Of a stretch of DNA of 64,000 nt, positions 7,711 through 15,235 are shown piece after piece. A program made the position numbers and the translations under genes. Within the stretch, counting starts at the first letter, position 1; each line of letters starts with the position of its first letter. The notes beneath the pieces were generated by a model. It was given only the letters and a program-made list of their open reading frames with translations. It searched no databases and was not told the DNA's origin. This stretch comes from Caballeronia novacaledonica (lineage in GTDB: Bacteria; Pseudomonadota; Gammaproteobacteria; Burkholderiales; Burkholderiaceae): positions 102,419-166,418 of the forward strand of contig NZ_OGTP01000014.1 in NCBI RefSeq assembly GCF_900258035.1. Direction: 5' to 3'.

Positions 7711-9555
7711 TTAAACGTAGTCCTTGTACTTGTCGAGCATGCGCACGGGTTTCGCGAGTGCATCGCGGCGGAACGGATCGCCGAGTTCTCGCGTACACAT
7801 GATCTCGATGATCGTCGTCTTGCCGTGATTCATCTGCAGATCGATAGCTTTCTTCAGCGCCGGGCCCACATCTTCCAGCTTGTCGACGACGATGCCTTCC
7901 GCGCCCATCGCCTTCGCGATCTCGGCGAAGCTCTGGTTGTCGAGCTCGCCCGCGACGAAGCGGCGATTGTAGAAGTCCACCTGATTCTTCTTCTCCGCGC
8001 CCCACTGACGGTTGTGGAACACGACAGCCGTCACCGGAATGTTATGACGCACGCAGGTCATGGTTTCCATCAGGCTCATGCCCCACGCGCCATCGCCCGC
8101 ATACGAAACGGCCGGACGATGCGGTGCCGCGACCTTCGCGCCGATGATCGTCGGGAACGCATAGCCGCAATTGCCCCAGCTCATCGCCGCGAAGAAGCTG
8201 CGCGGCTTGTTGAAGCGCAGATAGCTATTGGCGACCGAGTTGATGTTGCCGATATCGGTCGACACCATCACGTCTTCCGGCATCGCCTTTTCGAGTTCGC
8301 GCAGCACTTGACGCGGATGCAGATACTGGCCGCCGCTGAACGGCTTCTCGCTCTTCTGCTCTTCGATCATGTCGAGGCTGTACGGATCGCGCTCGTGCGT
8401 CCATTCGTCGAGTTCTTTTTCCCATGCGGCTTTTTCGGCGGCGATAGTCTTCGCGCGGGCGTCCTTCGTCGCATCGCAGTCGAGCTTGCGATCCGCGAGC
8501 CGCTGCGTGAGCGCGATGGCCGTTGCCTTCGCATCGCCGCAAATACCGACGGAAATCTTCTTCACGAGGCCGAGCATCTTGTGGTCCGCGTCGATCTGAA
8601 TGACCTTCGCTTCCTTCGGCCAGTAATCGAGGCCGTGCTGCGGCAGCGTGCCGAACGGTCCGAGACGCGAGCCGAGCGCGATCACGACATCGGCCTGGCT
8701 CAGGAGCTTCATCGCGGCCTTCGAGCCCTGATAGCCGAGCGGACCGCACCACAGCGAATGATTCGCCGGGAACGAATCGTTATGCAGATAGCTGTTGACC
8801 ACCGGCGCGCCGAGACGCTCGGCGAGCGCCTTGCATTCCTCGATGGCATCGGACATCACGACGCCGCCGCCCGAGATGATGACGGGGAATTTCGCTTCGG
8901 CGAGGAGATCGGCGGCTTCGTTCAGGCTCTGATCGCCGCCGGGGCCGCGGTCGAGACGCTGCGGCTTCGGAATCTCGACTTTTACTTGCCCGTAGAAGTA
9001 GTCGCGCGGAATGTTGAGTTGCGTCGGGCCCATCTCCGACATCGCGCGGTCGAAGCAGCGCGCGGTGTATTCGGCCATGCGCGCCGGGTGCGTGACGTGG
9101 CCCTGATACTTCGTGAATTCCTGGAACATCGGCAACTGCTTCGCTTCCTGGAAGCCGCCGAGGCCGATGCCCATCGTGCCCGCTTCCGGCGTGACGATCA
9201 CGACCGGGCTGTGCGCCCAGTACGCCGCCGCGATCGCCGTCACGCAATTGCTGATGCCCGGGCCGTTCTGACCGATCACGACACCGTGACGGCCCGACAC
9301 GCGCGAATAGCCGTCCGCCATGTGACCCGCGCCCTGTTCATGCACGACGGGAATCAGGCGGATGCCGGCGGGCGCGAAGATGTCCATCGCGTCCATGAAG
9401 GCCGAACCCATGATGCCGAACATCTCGGTCACGCCATTGGCGGCGAGCGTTTCGACGAATGCTTCGGACGGGGTCATCGCCTGCGGACCGGCGGGCGCTG
9501 CGCTAGCGGCAGCGAGGGTGGTCTGGGAAGGACGGGCTTGGTCGTGCTCGCTCAT
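7711..9555 (-). CDS. xsc: Sulfoacetaldehyde acetyltransferase
   Basis: A 614-residue TPP-dependent enzyme that converts sulfoacetaldehyde and phosphate to acetyl phosphate and sulfite, the desulfonating step shared by taurine, isethionate and sulfoacetate catabolism. It shows the catalytic Glu (Glu73 in VHEQGAGHMADGYSR) and the TPP/Mg motif starting GDGAWGMSLMET and running to FHNRQWGAEKKN. Its sequence matches the Xsc family rather than acetolactate synthases (TPSEAFVETLAANGVTEMFG near the N-terminus). The first 26 residues are an Ala/Pro/Gln-rich extension before the conserved start. GGAGA precedes this ATG, so the longer form was kept. It has its own sigma70-like promoter and an IclR-type operator. 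Confidence 0.96.
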   Translation of the reverse strand: MSEHDQARPSQTTLAAASAAPAGPQAMTPSEAFVETLAANGVTEMFGIMGSAFMDAMDIFAPAGIRLIPVVHEQGAGHMADGYSRVSGRHGVVIGQNGPGISNCVTAIAAAYWAHSPVVIVTPEAGTMGIGLGGFQEAKQLPMFQEFTKYQGHVTHPARMAEYTARCFDRAMSEMGPTQLNIPRDYFYGQVKVEIPKPQRLDRGPGGDQSLNEAADLLAEAKFPVIISGGGVVMSDAIEECKALAERLGAPVVNSYLHNDSFPANHSLWCGPLGYQGSKAAMKLLSQADVVIALGSRLGPFGTLPQHGLDYWPKEAKVIQIDADHKMLGLVKKISVGICGDAKATAIALTQRLADRKLDCDATKDARAKTIAAEKAAWEKELDEWTHERDPYSLDMIEEQKSEKPFSGGQYLHPRQVLRELEKAMPEDVMVSTDIGNINSVANSYLRFNKPRSFFAAMSWGNCGYAFPTIIGAKVAAPHRPAVSYAGDGAWGMSLMETMTCVRHNIPVTAVVFHNRQWGAEKKNQVDFYNRRFVAGELDNQSFAEIAKAMGAEGIVVDKLEDVGPALKKAIDLQMNHGKTTIIEIMCTRELGDPFRRDALAKPVRMLDKYKDYV

Positions 9556-9580
9556 GAGTGTCTCCGGGTGAAAATAAATC

Positions 9581-9595
9581 GGAACGCTCGGTTCC
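9581..9595 (-). promoter_or_regulatory. Candidate IclR operator upstream of xsc
   Basis: GGAAC-GCTCG-GTTCC has perfect 5-bp arms, extended to CGGAAC...GTTCCG at 9580-9596. It lies 26 bp upstream of the xsc start and just downstream of the predicted transcription start, a position suited to repression. It is the most symmetrical of five related sites in the region. Confidence 0.6.
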
Positions 9596-9615
9596 GGAAT
9601 ATGTATCGTGAAGAC

Positions 9616-9644
9616 ATGGTAGGACGGGCCGATTTCGACGTCAA
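9616..9644 (-). promoter_or_regulatory. Sigma70-type promoter of xsc
   Basis: On the minus strand TTGACG (9639-9644) and TACCAT (9616-9621) are separated by exactly 17 bp. The predicted start is near 9609, leaving a leader of about 54 nt that contains the GGAAC-N5-GTTCC site. Confidence 0.65.
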
Positions 9645-9757
9645 CCAGTTTTTCAAATAAATGGAATGTTTTGTCTCTAAAAAATTCGGAATTTCTAGCG
9701 ATGACGATCTGGACGCGCCGCCGAGGCCCATGTGGCGGGCTTCGGCGGGGAAAGTGT

Positions 9758-10606
9758 CTAGCGCGTTGCGGGGCGCTGGCGCGCCATGAGCGTCAGTCCG
9801 TCGGAGGTATCGATGAGCGTGGCGAGCTTCACGGCGGTTTCCCGCAATTGCGGAACCGCCTGGAGCAGGTCGTTGAGATTGGCGCGGGCGGTTGGGGCAT
9901 GCGCGGCGAGGCAGGCGAGCACACGCCCGGTTGCGGCATCGGTGATCGGCACGGCGACGGCCACCATCCCGAGCACGAACTCCTCGTTGTCGATGCCGAT
10001 GCCACGCGCGGCGAGCCGATCGAGTTCGGCTTCGAGCAACGTGCGATCGGTCAGCGTGCGATGCGTCTTCTTCGTGAGCGTGAGGCGGCCGAGGATCTGT
10101 CGGCGTTCCGCGAGCGGCATCTGCGAAAGAAACAGCTTGCCGCTCGCGGTGCAATGCAGCGGAACGCGCATGCCGGCCTGCATATGCAGGCGCAGCGGTT
10201 CGGCCGTTTCGACGCGCTCGATATACAGGACCGTATCGCCATCGAGCGCGGTGAGATTGCAGCTTTCGCCTATGACATCGACGAGCGAGCGCAGGATCGA
10301 ACGGCAGGCGCGCGTGAACGAGTTGTTGGCGAGCGTGGCGAGCGCGAGCTGGGCGGCGCGGGGCCCGAGCGCAATCCCGCGGTCGGTGCCGCGCGAGTCG
10401 GGCATGTGCGTGACATAGCCTTGCGCTTCGAGCGAATCGATCAGCCGCAGCAATGTCGCTTTGGGGATGCGCACGCGCGCCGCGAGCTGCGACAGCGTGT
10501 ACGCGTGGCCGGCCGCGGCCAGTTGTTCGAGCACGGCAAGCGGACGGAGTGTCCGCGCTTCATCGCCGGCATGTTCGGCGGAATCGAGATGAGTGACGTT
10601 GCGCAT
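9758..10606 (-). CDS. IclR-family regulator upstream of xsc
   Basis: A 282-residue IclR protein with an N-terminal winged HTH (YTLSQLAARVRIPKATLLRL) and the effector domain (GESCNLTALDG, HCTASGKLFLSQM, DNEEFVLGMVAVAVP). The start at 10606 gives the normal N-terminus; a longer in-frame reading lacks family similarity. It is more distant from the other two IclR proteins nearby. It lies 202 bp upstream of xsc in the same direction. A GGAAC-GTTTG-GTTTC site lies 12 bp upstream of its start, suggesting autoregulation. Control of xsc is an inference from position and shared operators. Confidence 0.9.
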   Translation of the reverse strand: MRNVTHLDSAEHAGDEARTLRPLAVLEQLAAAGHAYTLSQLAARVRIPKATLLRLIDSLEAQGYVTHMPDSRGTDRGIALGPRAAQLALATLANNSFTRACRSILRSLVDVIGESCNLTALDGDTVLYIERVETAEPLRLHMQAGMRVPLHCTASGKLFLSQMPLAERRQILGRLTLTKKTHRTLTDRTLLEAELDRLAARGIGIDNEEFVLGMVAVAVPITDAATGRVLACLAAHAPTARANLNDLLQAVPQLRETAVKLATLIDTSDGLTLMARQRPATR

Positions 10607-10617
10607 GTGCCGGAAAC

Positions 10618-10632
10618 GGAACGTTTGGTTTC
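10618..10632 (-). promoter_or_regulatory. Candidate IclR operator before the middle iclR gene
   Basis: GGAAC-GTTTG-GTTTC, 12 bp upstream of the start at 10606, with the same layout as the sites at 5618 and 9581. It would overlap the 5' leader, consistent with autorepression. Confidence 0.45.
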
Positions 10633-10681
10633 GAATTCCGACTACTCTACGCCCTTTGTTCCGCTCCGCGCCATAATTTTC

Positions 10682-10696
10682 GGAACGTGCGGTTGC
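10682..10696 (-). promoter_or_regulatory. Second, weaker IclR-type site in the iclR-iclR gap
   Basis: GGAAC-GTGCG-GTTGC in the 118-bp gap between the two iclR genes. One base of the right half-site departs from GTTYC. It lies 64 bp from the site at 10618. Confidence 0.3.
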
Positions 10697-10724
10697 GTTT
10701 TTATTCTTCCGAGGATCGGTTTTT

Positions 10725-11477
10725 TTAGAAGGTCTTGCCCAGCTCGGCGGCAGCTTCCTTGAGGCGCGGCACCATTTCCAGCGCGCGGGAAAGCGGCGTG
10801 CGCGACACCGGCGCGTGAACCGCGATTGCCGCGATGCACGCCCCGTTCGTATCGGCGATTGGCGCCGCCGCACACACGATGCCCTGCACGAATTCCTCGT
10901 TGTCGATCGCGACGCCCTTCTTCGCGATGCGGTCGAGTTCCGCTTCGAGCATCTCGGTGTCGGTGATCGTGTTGGCGGTATAGCGCTCCAGCTTCATCGC
11001 GCGCACGAGCGCATTACGTTCGTCGCGCGGCTGCAGCGCGAGTAGCAGCTTGCCGCTCGCGCTGCACCAGATGGGCACGTGCGAACCGGGCTTCAGGTCG
11101 AGCCGCAGCGGCCACGGCGCTTCCACCCGGTCGAGATACAGCACTTCATTCTCATGCAGCATCGTGAGATTGCAGGTTTCGCCGAGATCGGAGACGAGTC
11201 GCGTAAGGATCGCGTGCCGCAGCCGCCGCGCGCCCGCGTGCGTCATCACATTCAGGCCCAGTTGCGCGAGGCGCGGACCGATGACATACGCGTTCTTGTC
11301 GCCGGGCTCACGAATCACGAGTCCGCCCGCTTCGAGGGACGCAAGCATGCGGTGCAGTGAAGGCTTCGGCATGCCGATGTCGTCGGCCATATCGGACAGC
11401 GACACGGGGCTGCCGGCCTGAACCAGGTATTCCAGCAACGCGAAGGCTCGCAGCGTGGGCGTGTCGGGCTTGTCCAT
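10725..11477 (-). CDS. IclR-family regulator divergent from cobST
   Basis: A 250-residue IclR protein with an N-terminal winged HTH (VSLSDMADDIGMPKPSLHRM) and effector domain (GETCNLTMLHENEVLYLDR, WCSASGKLLLALQ, DNEEFVQGIVCAAAP). It closely resembles the IclR at 5800-6633 over its whole length and is likely a duplicate. It is divergent from cobS with 153 bp between starts. An IclR-like site at 11565-11579 overlaps the predicted cobS -35 box, so it is a good candidate regulator of cobST. Confidence 0.9.
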   Translation of the reverse strand: MDKPDTPTLRAFALLEYLVQAGSPVSLSDMADDIGMPKPSLHRMLASLEAGGLVIREPGDKNAYVIGPRLAQLGLNVMTHAGARRLRHAILTRLVSDLGETCNLTMLHENEVLYLDRVEAPWPLRLDLKPGSHVPIWCSASGKLLLALQPRDERNALVRAMKLERYTANTITDTEMLEAELDRIAKKGVAIDNEEFVQGIVCAAAPIADTNGACIAAIAVHAPVSRTPLSRALEMVPRLKEAAAELGKTF

Positions 11478-11564
11478 CGGCGTGGTTTCCGTGTGAATTT
11501 GTTCGGCATTATTTTAAATGAGGTGCCGATCGACGCCACATCGGCCATTCGGTCAAAATTAAAC

Positions 11565-11579
11565 GAAATGATTTGTTCC
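11565..11579 (+). promoter_or_regulatory. IclR-type site overlapping the cobST promoter
   Basis: GAAAT-GATTT-GTTCC, which reads GGAAC-AAATC-ATTTC on the minus strand. With flanking bases it matches the site upstream of the GMC dehydrogenase at 17 of 19 positions (GGAACRAATCRTTTCGTTT). It overlaps the predicted -35 box of cobS. Confidence 0.5.
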
Positions 11580-11601
11580 GTAAAAATATAGTTGCTATGC
11601 T
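11573..11601 (+). promoter_or_regulatory. Sigma70-type promoter of cobST
   Basis: TTGTTC (11573-11578) and TATGCT (11596-11601) are separated by 17 bp, 30 bp before the cobS start. The -35 box lies inside the IclR-type motif. Confidence 0.55.
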
Positions 11602-11630
11602 TGGGGCTCTGTTACGGGAGACGAAGCCTC

Positions 11631-12617
11631 ATGATGCGCGACACATGGTTGGACGAGCCGGATCGAAAAGTGTCCGTGCGTACGCTTTTCGGTATCGATA
11701 CGGAGCTGCAAGTGCCGGCGTTCAGCAGGCGCGATCCGCACGTTCCGGAAATCGACGAGGCGTACCGTTTCAATCCCGAGGTCACGCTGGCGATTCTCGC
11801 CGGCTTCGCGTGCAACCGTCGCGTGATGGTGCAGGGGTTGCACGGCACCGGAAAATCGACGCATATCGAGCAGGTCGCGGCGCGGCTCAATTGGCCGTGC
11901 ATGCGCGTGAATCTGGATGGTCACGTGAGCCGGCTCGATCTCGTCGGCAAAGATGCGATCGTCGTGCGCGACGACGTGCAGGTCACCGAGTTTCAGGAAG
12001 GCATCGTGCCGTGGGCGCTGCAACGGCCGGTCGCGCTCGTGTTCGACGAATACGACGCCGGCCGTCCCGATGTCATGTTCGTGATCCAGCGCATTCTCGA
12101 GCGCGACGGCAGTTTCACGCTGCTCGACCAGAATCGCGTGATTCAGCCGCATCGTTTTTTTCGCCTGTTCGCGACGACCAATACGATCGGCCTCGGTAAT
12201 CTGAACGGCATGTATCACGGCACGCAGATGCTCAATCACGCGCAGATCGACCGGTGGAACGTGGTCGCGACGCTCAATTATTTGTCGCGCGAAGAAGAAG
12301 CGCGCATCGTGCTCGCGCGCGTGCCGCATCTCGATGACGATACGGGCCGCGCGCTCGTCGATTCGATGGTGAGCATGGCCGGGCTTACGCGGCGCGGTTT
12401 CGCGGCGGGCGATCTGTCGACGTTGATGTCGCCGCGCACCGTCATCAACTGGGCGGAAAACTGCGAAGTTTTTCATGACGCGAAGCTCGCGCTGCGTCTC
12501 ACTTTCCTGAACAAATGCGACGAAGCCGAACGGCCGATCGTCGCGGAATATTTCCAGCGCGCGTTCGGCGAGGAACTGGACACGCCGTCGCAGTGGCACG
12601 ACGCGTCGGCGAAATGA
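11631..12617 (+). CDS. cobS: CobS-like AAA+ ATPase subunit of a cobaltochelatase-type complex
   Basis: A 328-residue AAA+ ATPase close in length and sequence to aerobic cobaltochelatase CobS. It has the CobS N-terminal pattern DRKVSVRTLFGID, Walker A GLHGTGKST and Walker B LVFDEYDAGRPDVMF. CobS and CobT form the ATP-driven motor that helps CobN insert Co2+ into hydrogenobyrinic acid a,c-diamide. No CobN or other corrin genes are in the window. The start at 11631 has GGAG 10 nt upstream; ATG at 11634 is possible. It overlaps cobT by 4 bp (ATGA). The partner or substrate here is unknown. Confidence 0.9.
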   Translation: MMRDTWLDEPDRKVSVRTLFGIDTELQVPAFSRRDPHVPEIDEAYRFNPEVTLAILAGFACNRRVMVQGLHGTGKSTHIEQVAARLNWPCMRVNLDGHVSRLDLVGKDAIVVRDDVQVTEFQEGIVPWALQRPVALVFDEYDAGRPDVMFVIQRILERDGSFTLLDQNRVIQPHRFFRLFATTNTIGLGNLNGMYHGTQMLNHAQIDRWNVVATLNYLSREEEARIVLARVPHLDDDTGRALVDSMVSMAGLTRRGFAAGDLSTLMSPRTVINWAENCEVFHDAKLALRLTFLNKCDEAERPIVAEYFQRAFGEELDTPSQWHDASAK

Positions 12618-14347
12618 ACGGGCCGCGTGAACTCGCGCGACGCGATGCGTTATGCGCGGCGGCCGTGCGCGCATTGACGGGCGATGAAGCGTTGCACTAT
12701 CGCGGCGGCAGGCTTTATCGCCATTTACGGCCGGTGCCGTTGCATGCGCCACATTTGCGCGGCGAGCGCAGGGACGAAGAAGACCTCGATTCCACACGCG
12801 GTGCAGCCGATGCGTCCGCGTTGCGCATTGCGTATTCGGACGCCGCGCTGCATCGGGACATGACGCCCGAAGAGCCCGTCGAGCGTATGGTCTTCGACAT
12901 TCTGGAGCAATTGCGCTGCGAAACGCGCGTGCCGGCCGGAATGGAAGGCGTGAGGCGCAACGTGCGGCATCGCTTCGACGCGTGGTCGCTCGCGTGCTAT
13001 GAAACAGGTTTGCTCGACAGCGATATCGGCTTGTTGATTTACACCGTGGCGCAAATGGCTGAATCGCGCCTGTCCGGGTGCGCCGTGCTCGAAGCGACCG
13101 AAGGCATCATCGAGGCCACGCGTGCGGCGCTTGCGCCGTCGCTCGGACATGCGCTTGCGGGCATGCGGCGGCATTGCGCGGATCAACGTGCGTTTGCGGT
13201 TCATGCGCTCGACATTGCGCGAATCGTCGGCGAAATGGTGCGCGACGTGCGGCACGCATTCGTCGAACATGACGCTTCATCCGACGATGACAAGCAAGAC
13301 GTCGCGCGCACGATGCTCGGCGCGTGGTTCGACATCGACGACGAAGAAGGCGGCATCGAACGGCTCGCGCTTGCCGCGAGTGGCGACAGCGCGGCGCGTG
13401 AGGCATCGGGCGAAAACTATCGCGTGTTCACCACGCGCTACGACAAGACCATTCGCCCGGCTACGACGATTCGCGCCGCATTGCTGCGTGAATATCGCGA
13501 ACGTCTCGACGATCTCATCGCCGCGCGGCACATCAACGTGCCGCGTCTCGCGCGCATGTTGCAGGCGGCGATCACCGTGCCGCGTCGTGACGGCTGGTCG
13601 TTCGGCGAGGAAGAAGGGCGCATCGACGGGCGCAGGCTCGCGCAAGTGGTGGCATCGCCGAACGAACGACGCGTCTTCAGACGTGAACGCGAACGTCCGC
13701 ATGCGGACTGCGCGGTGAGCTTTCTCATCGATTGCTCGGGCTCGATGAAGTCGAGCATCGAGCCTGTCGCGGTGATGATCGACGTGCTCGTGCGCGCGCT
13801 CGGCATGGCGGGCGTCGTGACCGAAGTGCTCGGCTTCACGACCGGCCAATGGAACGGCGGACGCGCGAAGCTGGACTGGCTCGCGAAAGGCCGGCCGAAG
13901 CATCCGGGCCGGCTCAATGAAGCGTGCAACATGATCTTCAAGGAAGGCGATGCGAGCTGGCGCGCGGCGCGCGGCGACATTGCCGCGCTGTTCAAGGCCG
14001 ATCTGTTTCGCGAAGGCATCGATGGCGAAGCGGTGGATTGGGCGTGCTCGCGGCTCGTCGCGCGTGACGAAGCGCGGCGCATCGTCGTCGTGATCTCCGA
14101 TGGCAGTCCGATGGACAGCGCAACTGCGCAGGCCAACGATCCGAACTATCTCGATCAGCATCTGCGCGAAGTCGTTGCGAAGCACGAGGCGGCGCGGACC
14201 GTCGAAGTGCTCGGCCTGGGCGTCGGACTCGATTTGAGCCCGTATTATCGGCATCATTTTGCGGTCGATCTTTCCGTGCCGCCGGATATGACGTTATTCG
14301 CGAAGCTCGCTGCATGGCTCGGCGCGCGACGCAGACACGGCACTTAG
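12614..14347 (+). CDS. cobT: CobT-like VWA-domain subunit of a cobaltochelatase-type complex
   Basis: A 577-residue protein with a C-terminal von Willebrand A domain carrying the MIDAS motif DCSGSMKSS and a downstream ISDGSP. The start at 12614 overlaps cobS (ATGA). Classical CobT is longer (about 630 residues, from memory) and has a long acidic middle. Here the acidic stretch is short (HDASSDDDKQD, DIDDEEGG). With CobS it would form the chelatase motor. The 3' end overlaps the convergent G3E GTPase gene by 54 bp. Because CobN is absent nearby, the pair may serve a CobN elsewhere in the genome or another metal-insertion or remodelling task. Confidence 0.85.
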   Translation: MNGPRELARRDALCAAAVRALTGDEALHYRGGRLYRHLRPVPLHAPHLRGERRDEEDLDSTRGAADASALRIAYSDAALHRDMTPEEPVERMVFDILEQLRCETRVPAGMEGVRRNVRHRFDAWSLACYETGLLDSDIGLLIYTVAQMAESRLSGCAVLEATEGIIEATRAALAPSLGHALAGMRRHCADQRAFAVHALDIARIVGEMVRDVRHAFVEHDASSDDDKQDVARTMLGAWFDIDDEEGGIERLALAASGDSAAREASGENYRVFTTRYDKTIRPATTIRAALLREYRERLDDLIAARHINVPRLARMLQAAITVPRRDGWSFGEEEGRIDGRRLAQVVASPNERRVFRRERERPHADCAVSFLIDCSGSMKSSIEPVAVMIDVLVRALGMAGVVTEVLGFTTGQWNGGRAKLDWLAKGRPKHPGRLNEACNMIFKEGDASWRAARGDIAALFKADLFREGIDGEAVDWACSRLVARDEARRIVVVISDGSPMDSATAQANDPNYLDQHLREVVAKHEAARTVEVLGLGVGLDLSPYYRHHFAVDLSVPPDMTLFAKLAAWLGARRRHGT

Positions 14348-15235
14348 CGCGCGATGAATATCGCCGGCTTCGAAGAGACCGATAAAGACGATGCGCGTCT
14401 CTTCGACGTCACGGCATCGCGTGATATGCCAGCGCTTGCCGACGACGTGAATCTCCGCGCATGTGCCATCGAGAAGCCGCACGAAACCTTTGGCGCGCAA
14501 GAGGCGGGCGCTGAACGGCTCGCATGCGGCCTTGAGCCGTTGACGATCGAAGCGCTCATACGAACAGAACGTCACGCTGCGCAAGTCGGCGGGAAGATGA
14601 CTCGACGGCGCGAATGCACGCGATGCATCGTGTTCGCGCGATGACGGCGTTTCGCTAAAGAAAAGCGCATTCGGCACCTTGCCCCGATCGGCTTCGAACA
14701 TGATGCGCGTGTGCGCGATCGTCATCAATCGCGCACGCACGGTCGATACATCGGCGGACGAGATCAGATCGGCTTTCGTCAACACGATGGAAGTCGCGCC
14801 TTCGATCTGCCGTCGCGCGATATCGCCGACATACGCATCGGCGAGCGTCTCTTCGATGCGCTCCGCATCCACCGCAACCACGATGCCCTGAAGCCTGAAC
14901 GCACGATCGAGCATGCCGACCTGCGCAATGCGCACCGGATCCGACACGCCGCTCGCTTCGATCACGAGGAGATCGGGCCGCGTCTCGCGCGCGCTGATAT
15001 CGATTAGCGTCTCCATCAGCTTGCCGCCGATCGAACAGCACACGCAGCCGTTCTCCAGGCCGATCACATCGTCGCTACGCTCGCGAATCAGCGCCGCATC
15101 GATATTGACCGAGCCGAAATCGTTGACGAGCACGGTGACGCGCCGGCCATCGGTGTTGGTCAGGAGCGCGTTGATCATCGTGGTCTTGCCCGCGCCGAGA
15201 TACCCGCCAATGACGGCGAGAGGAATGGGCGTCAT
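14294..15235 (-). CDS. CobW/G3E-family GTPase, putative metallochaperone
   Basis: A 313-residue COG0523-type GTPase with Walker A (GYLGAGKTT), the metal-binding GCVCCS motif and an NKxD-like TKAD (IVLTKADLI). The C-terminal CobW_C domain contains SVTFCSYERFD. These proteins deliver Zn, Co or Fe using GTP hydrolysis. The start at 15235 overlaps the amidohydrolase stop as ATGA, so the two are translationally coupled. A plausible client is that metal-dependent amidohydrolase. Another possibility is cobalt supply for the convergent cobST pair. Confidence 0.88.
   Translation of the reverse strand: MTPIPLAVIGGYLGAGKTTMINALLTNTDGRRVTVLVNDFGSVNIDAALIRERSDDVIGLENGCVCCSIGGKLMETLIDISARETRPDLLVIEASGVSDPVRIAQVGMLDRAFRLQGIVVAVDAERIEETLADAYVGDIARRQIEGATSIVLTKADLISSADVSTVRARLMTIAHTRIMFEADRGKVPNALFFSETPSSREHDASRAFAPSSHLPADLRSVTFCSYERFDRQRLKAACEPFSARLLRAKGFVRLLDGTCAEIHVVGKRWHITRCRDVEETRIVFIGLFEAGDIHRALSAVSASRAEPCSELRE

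Noticed and set aside
5635..9660. A 1341-codon open frame on the plus strand
   Set aside because: It lies opposite iclR, pta and xsc, whose protein families are clear. Its composition (Arg/His/Ala-rich, no family) is that of a GC-rich shadow.
11631..14347. cobST taken as evidence that the region encodes cobalamin synthesis
   Set aside because: No other corrin biosynthesis gene (cobN, cobG, cobI and so on) is present, so this cannot be claimed from the window.
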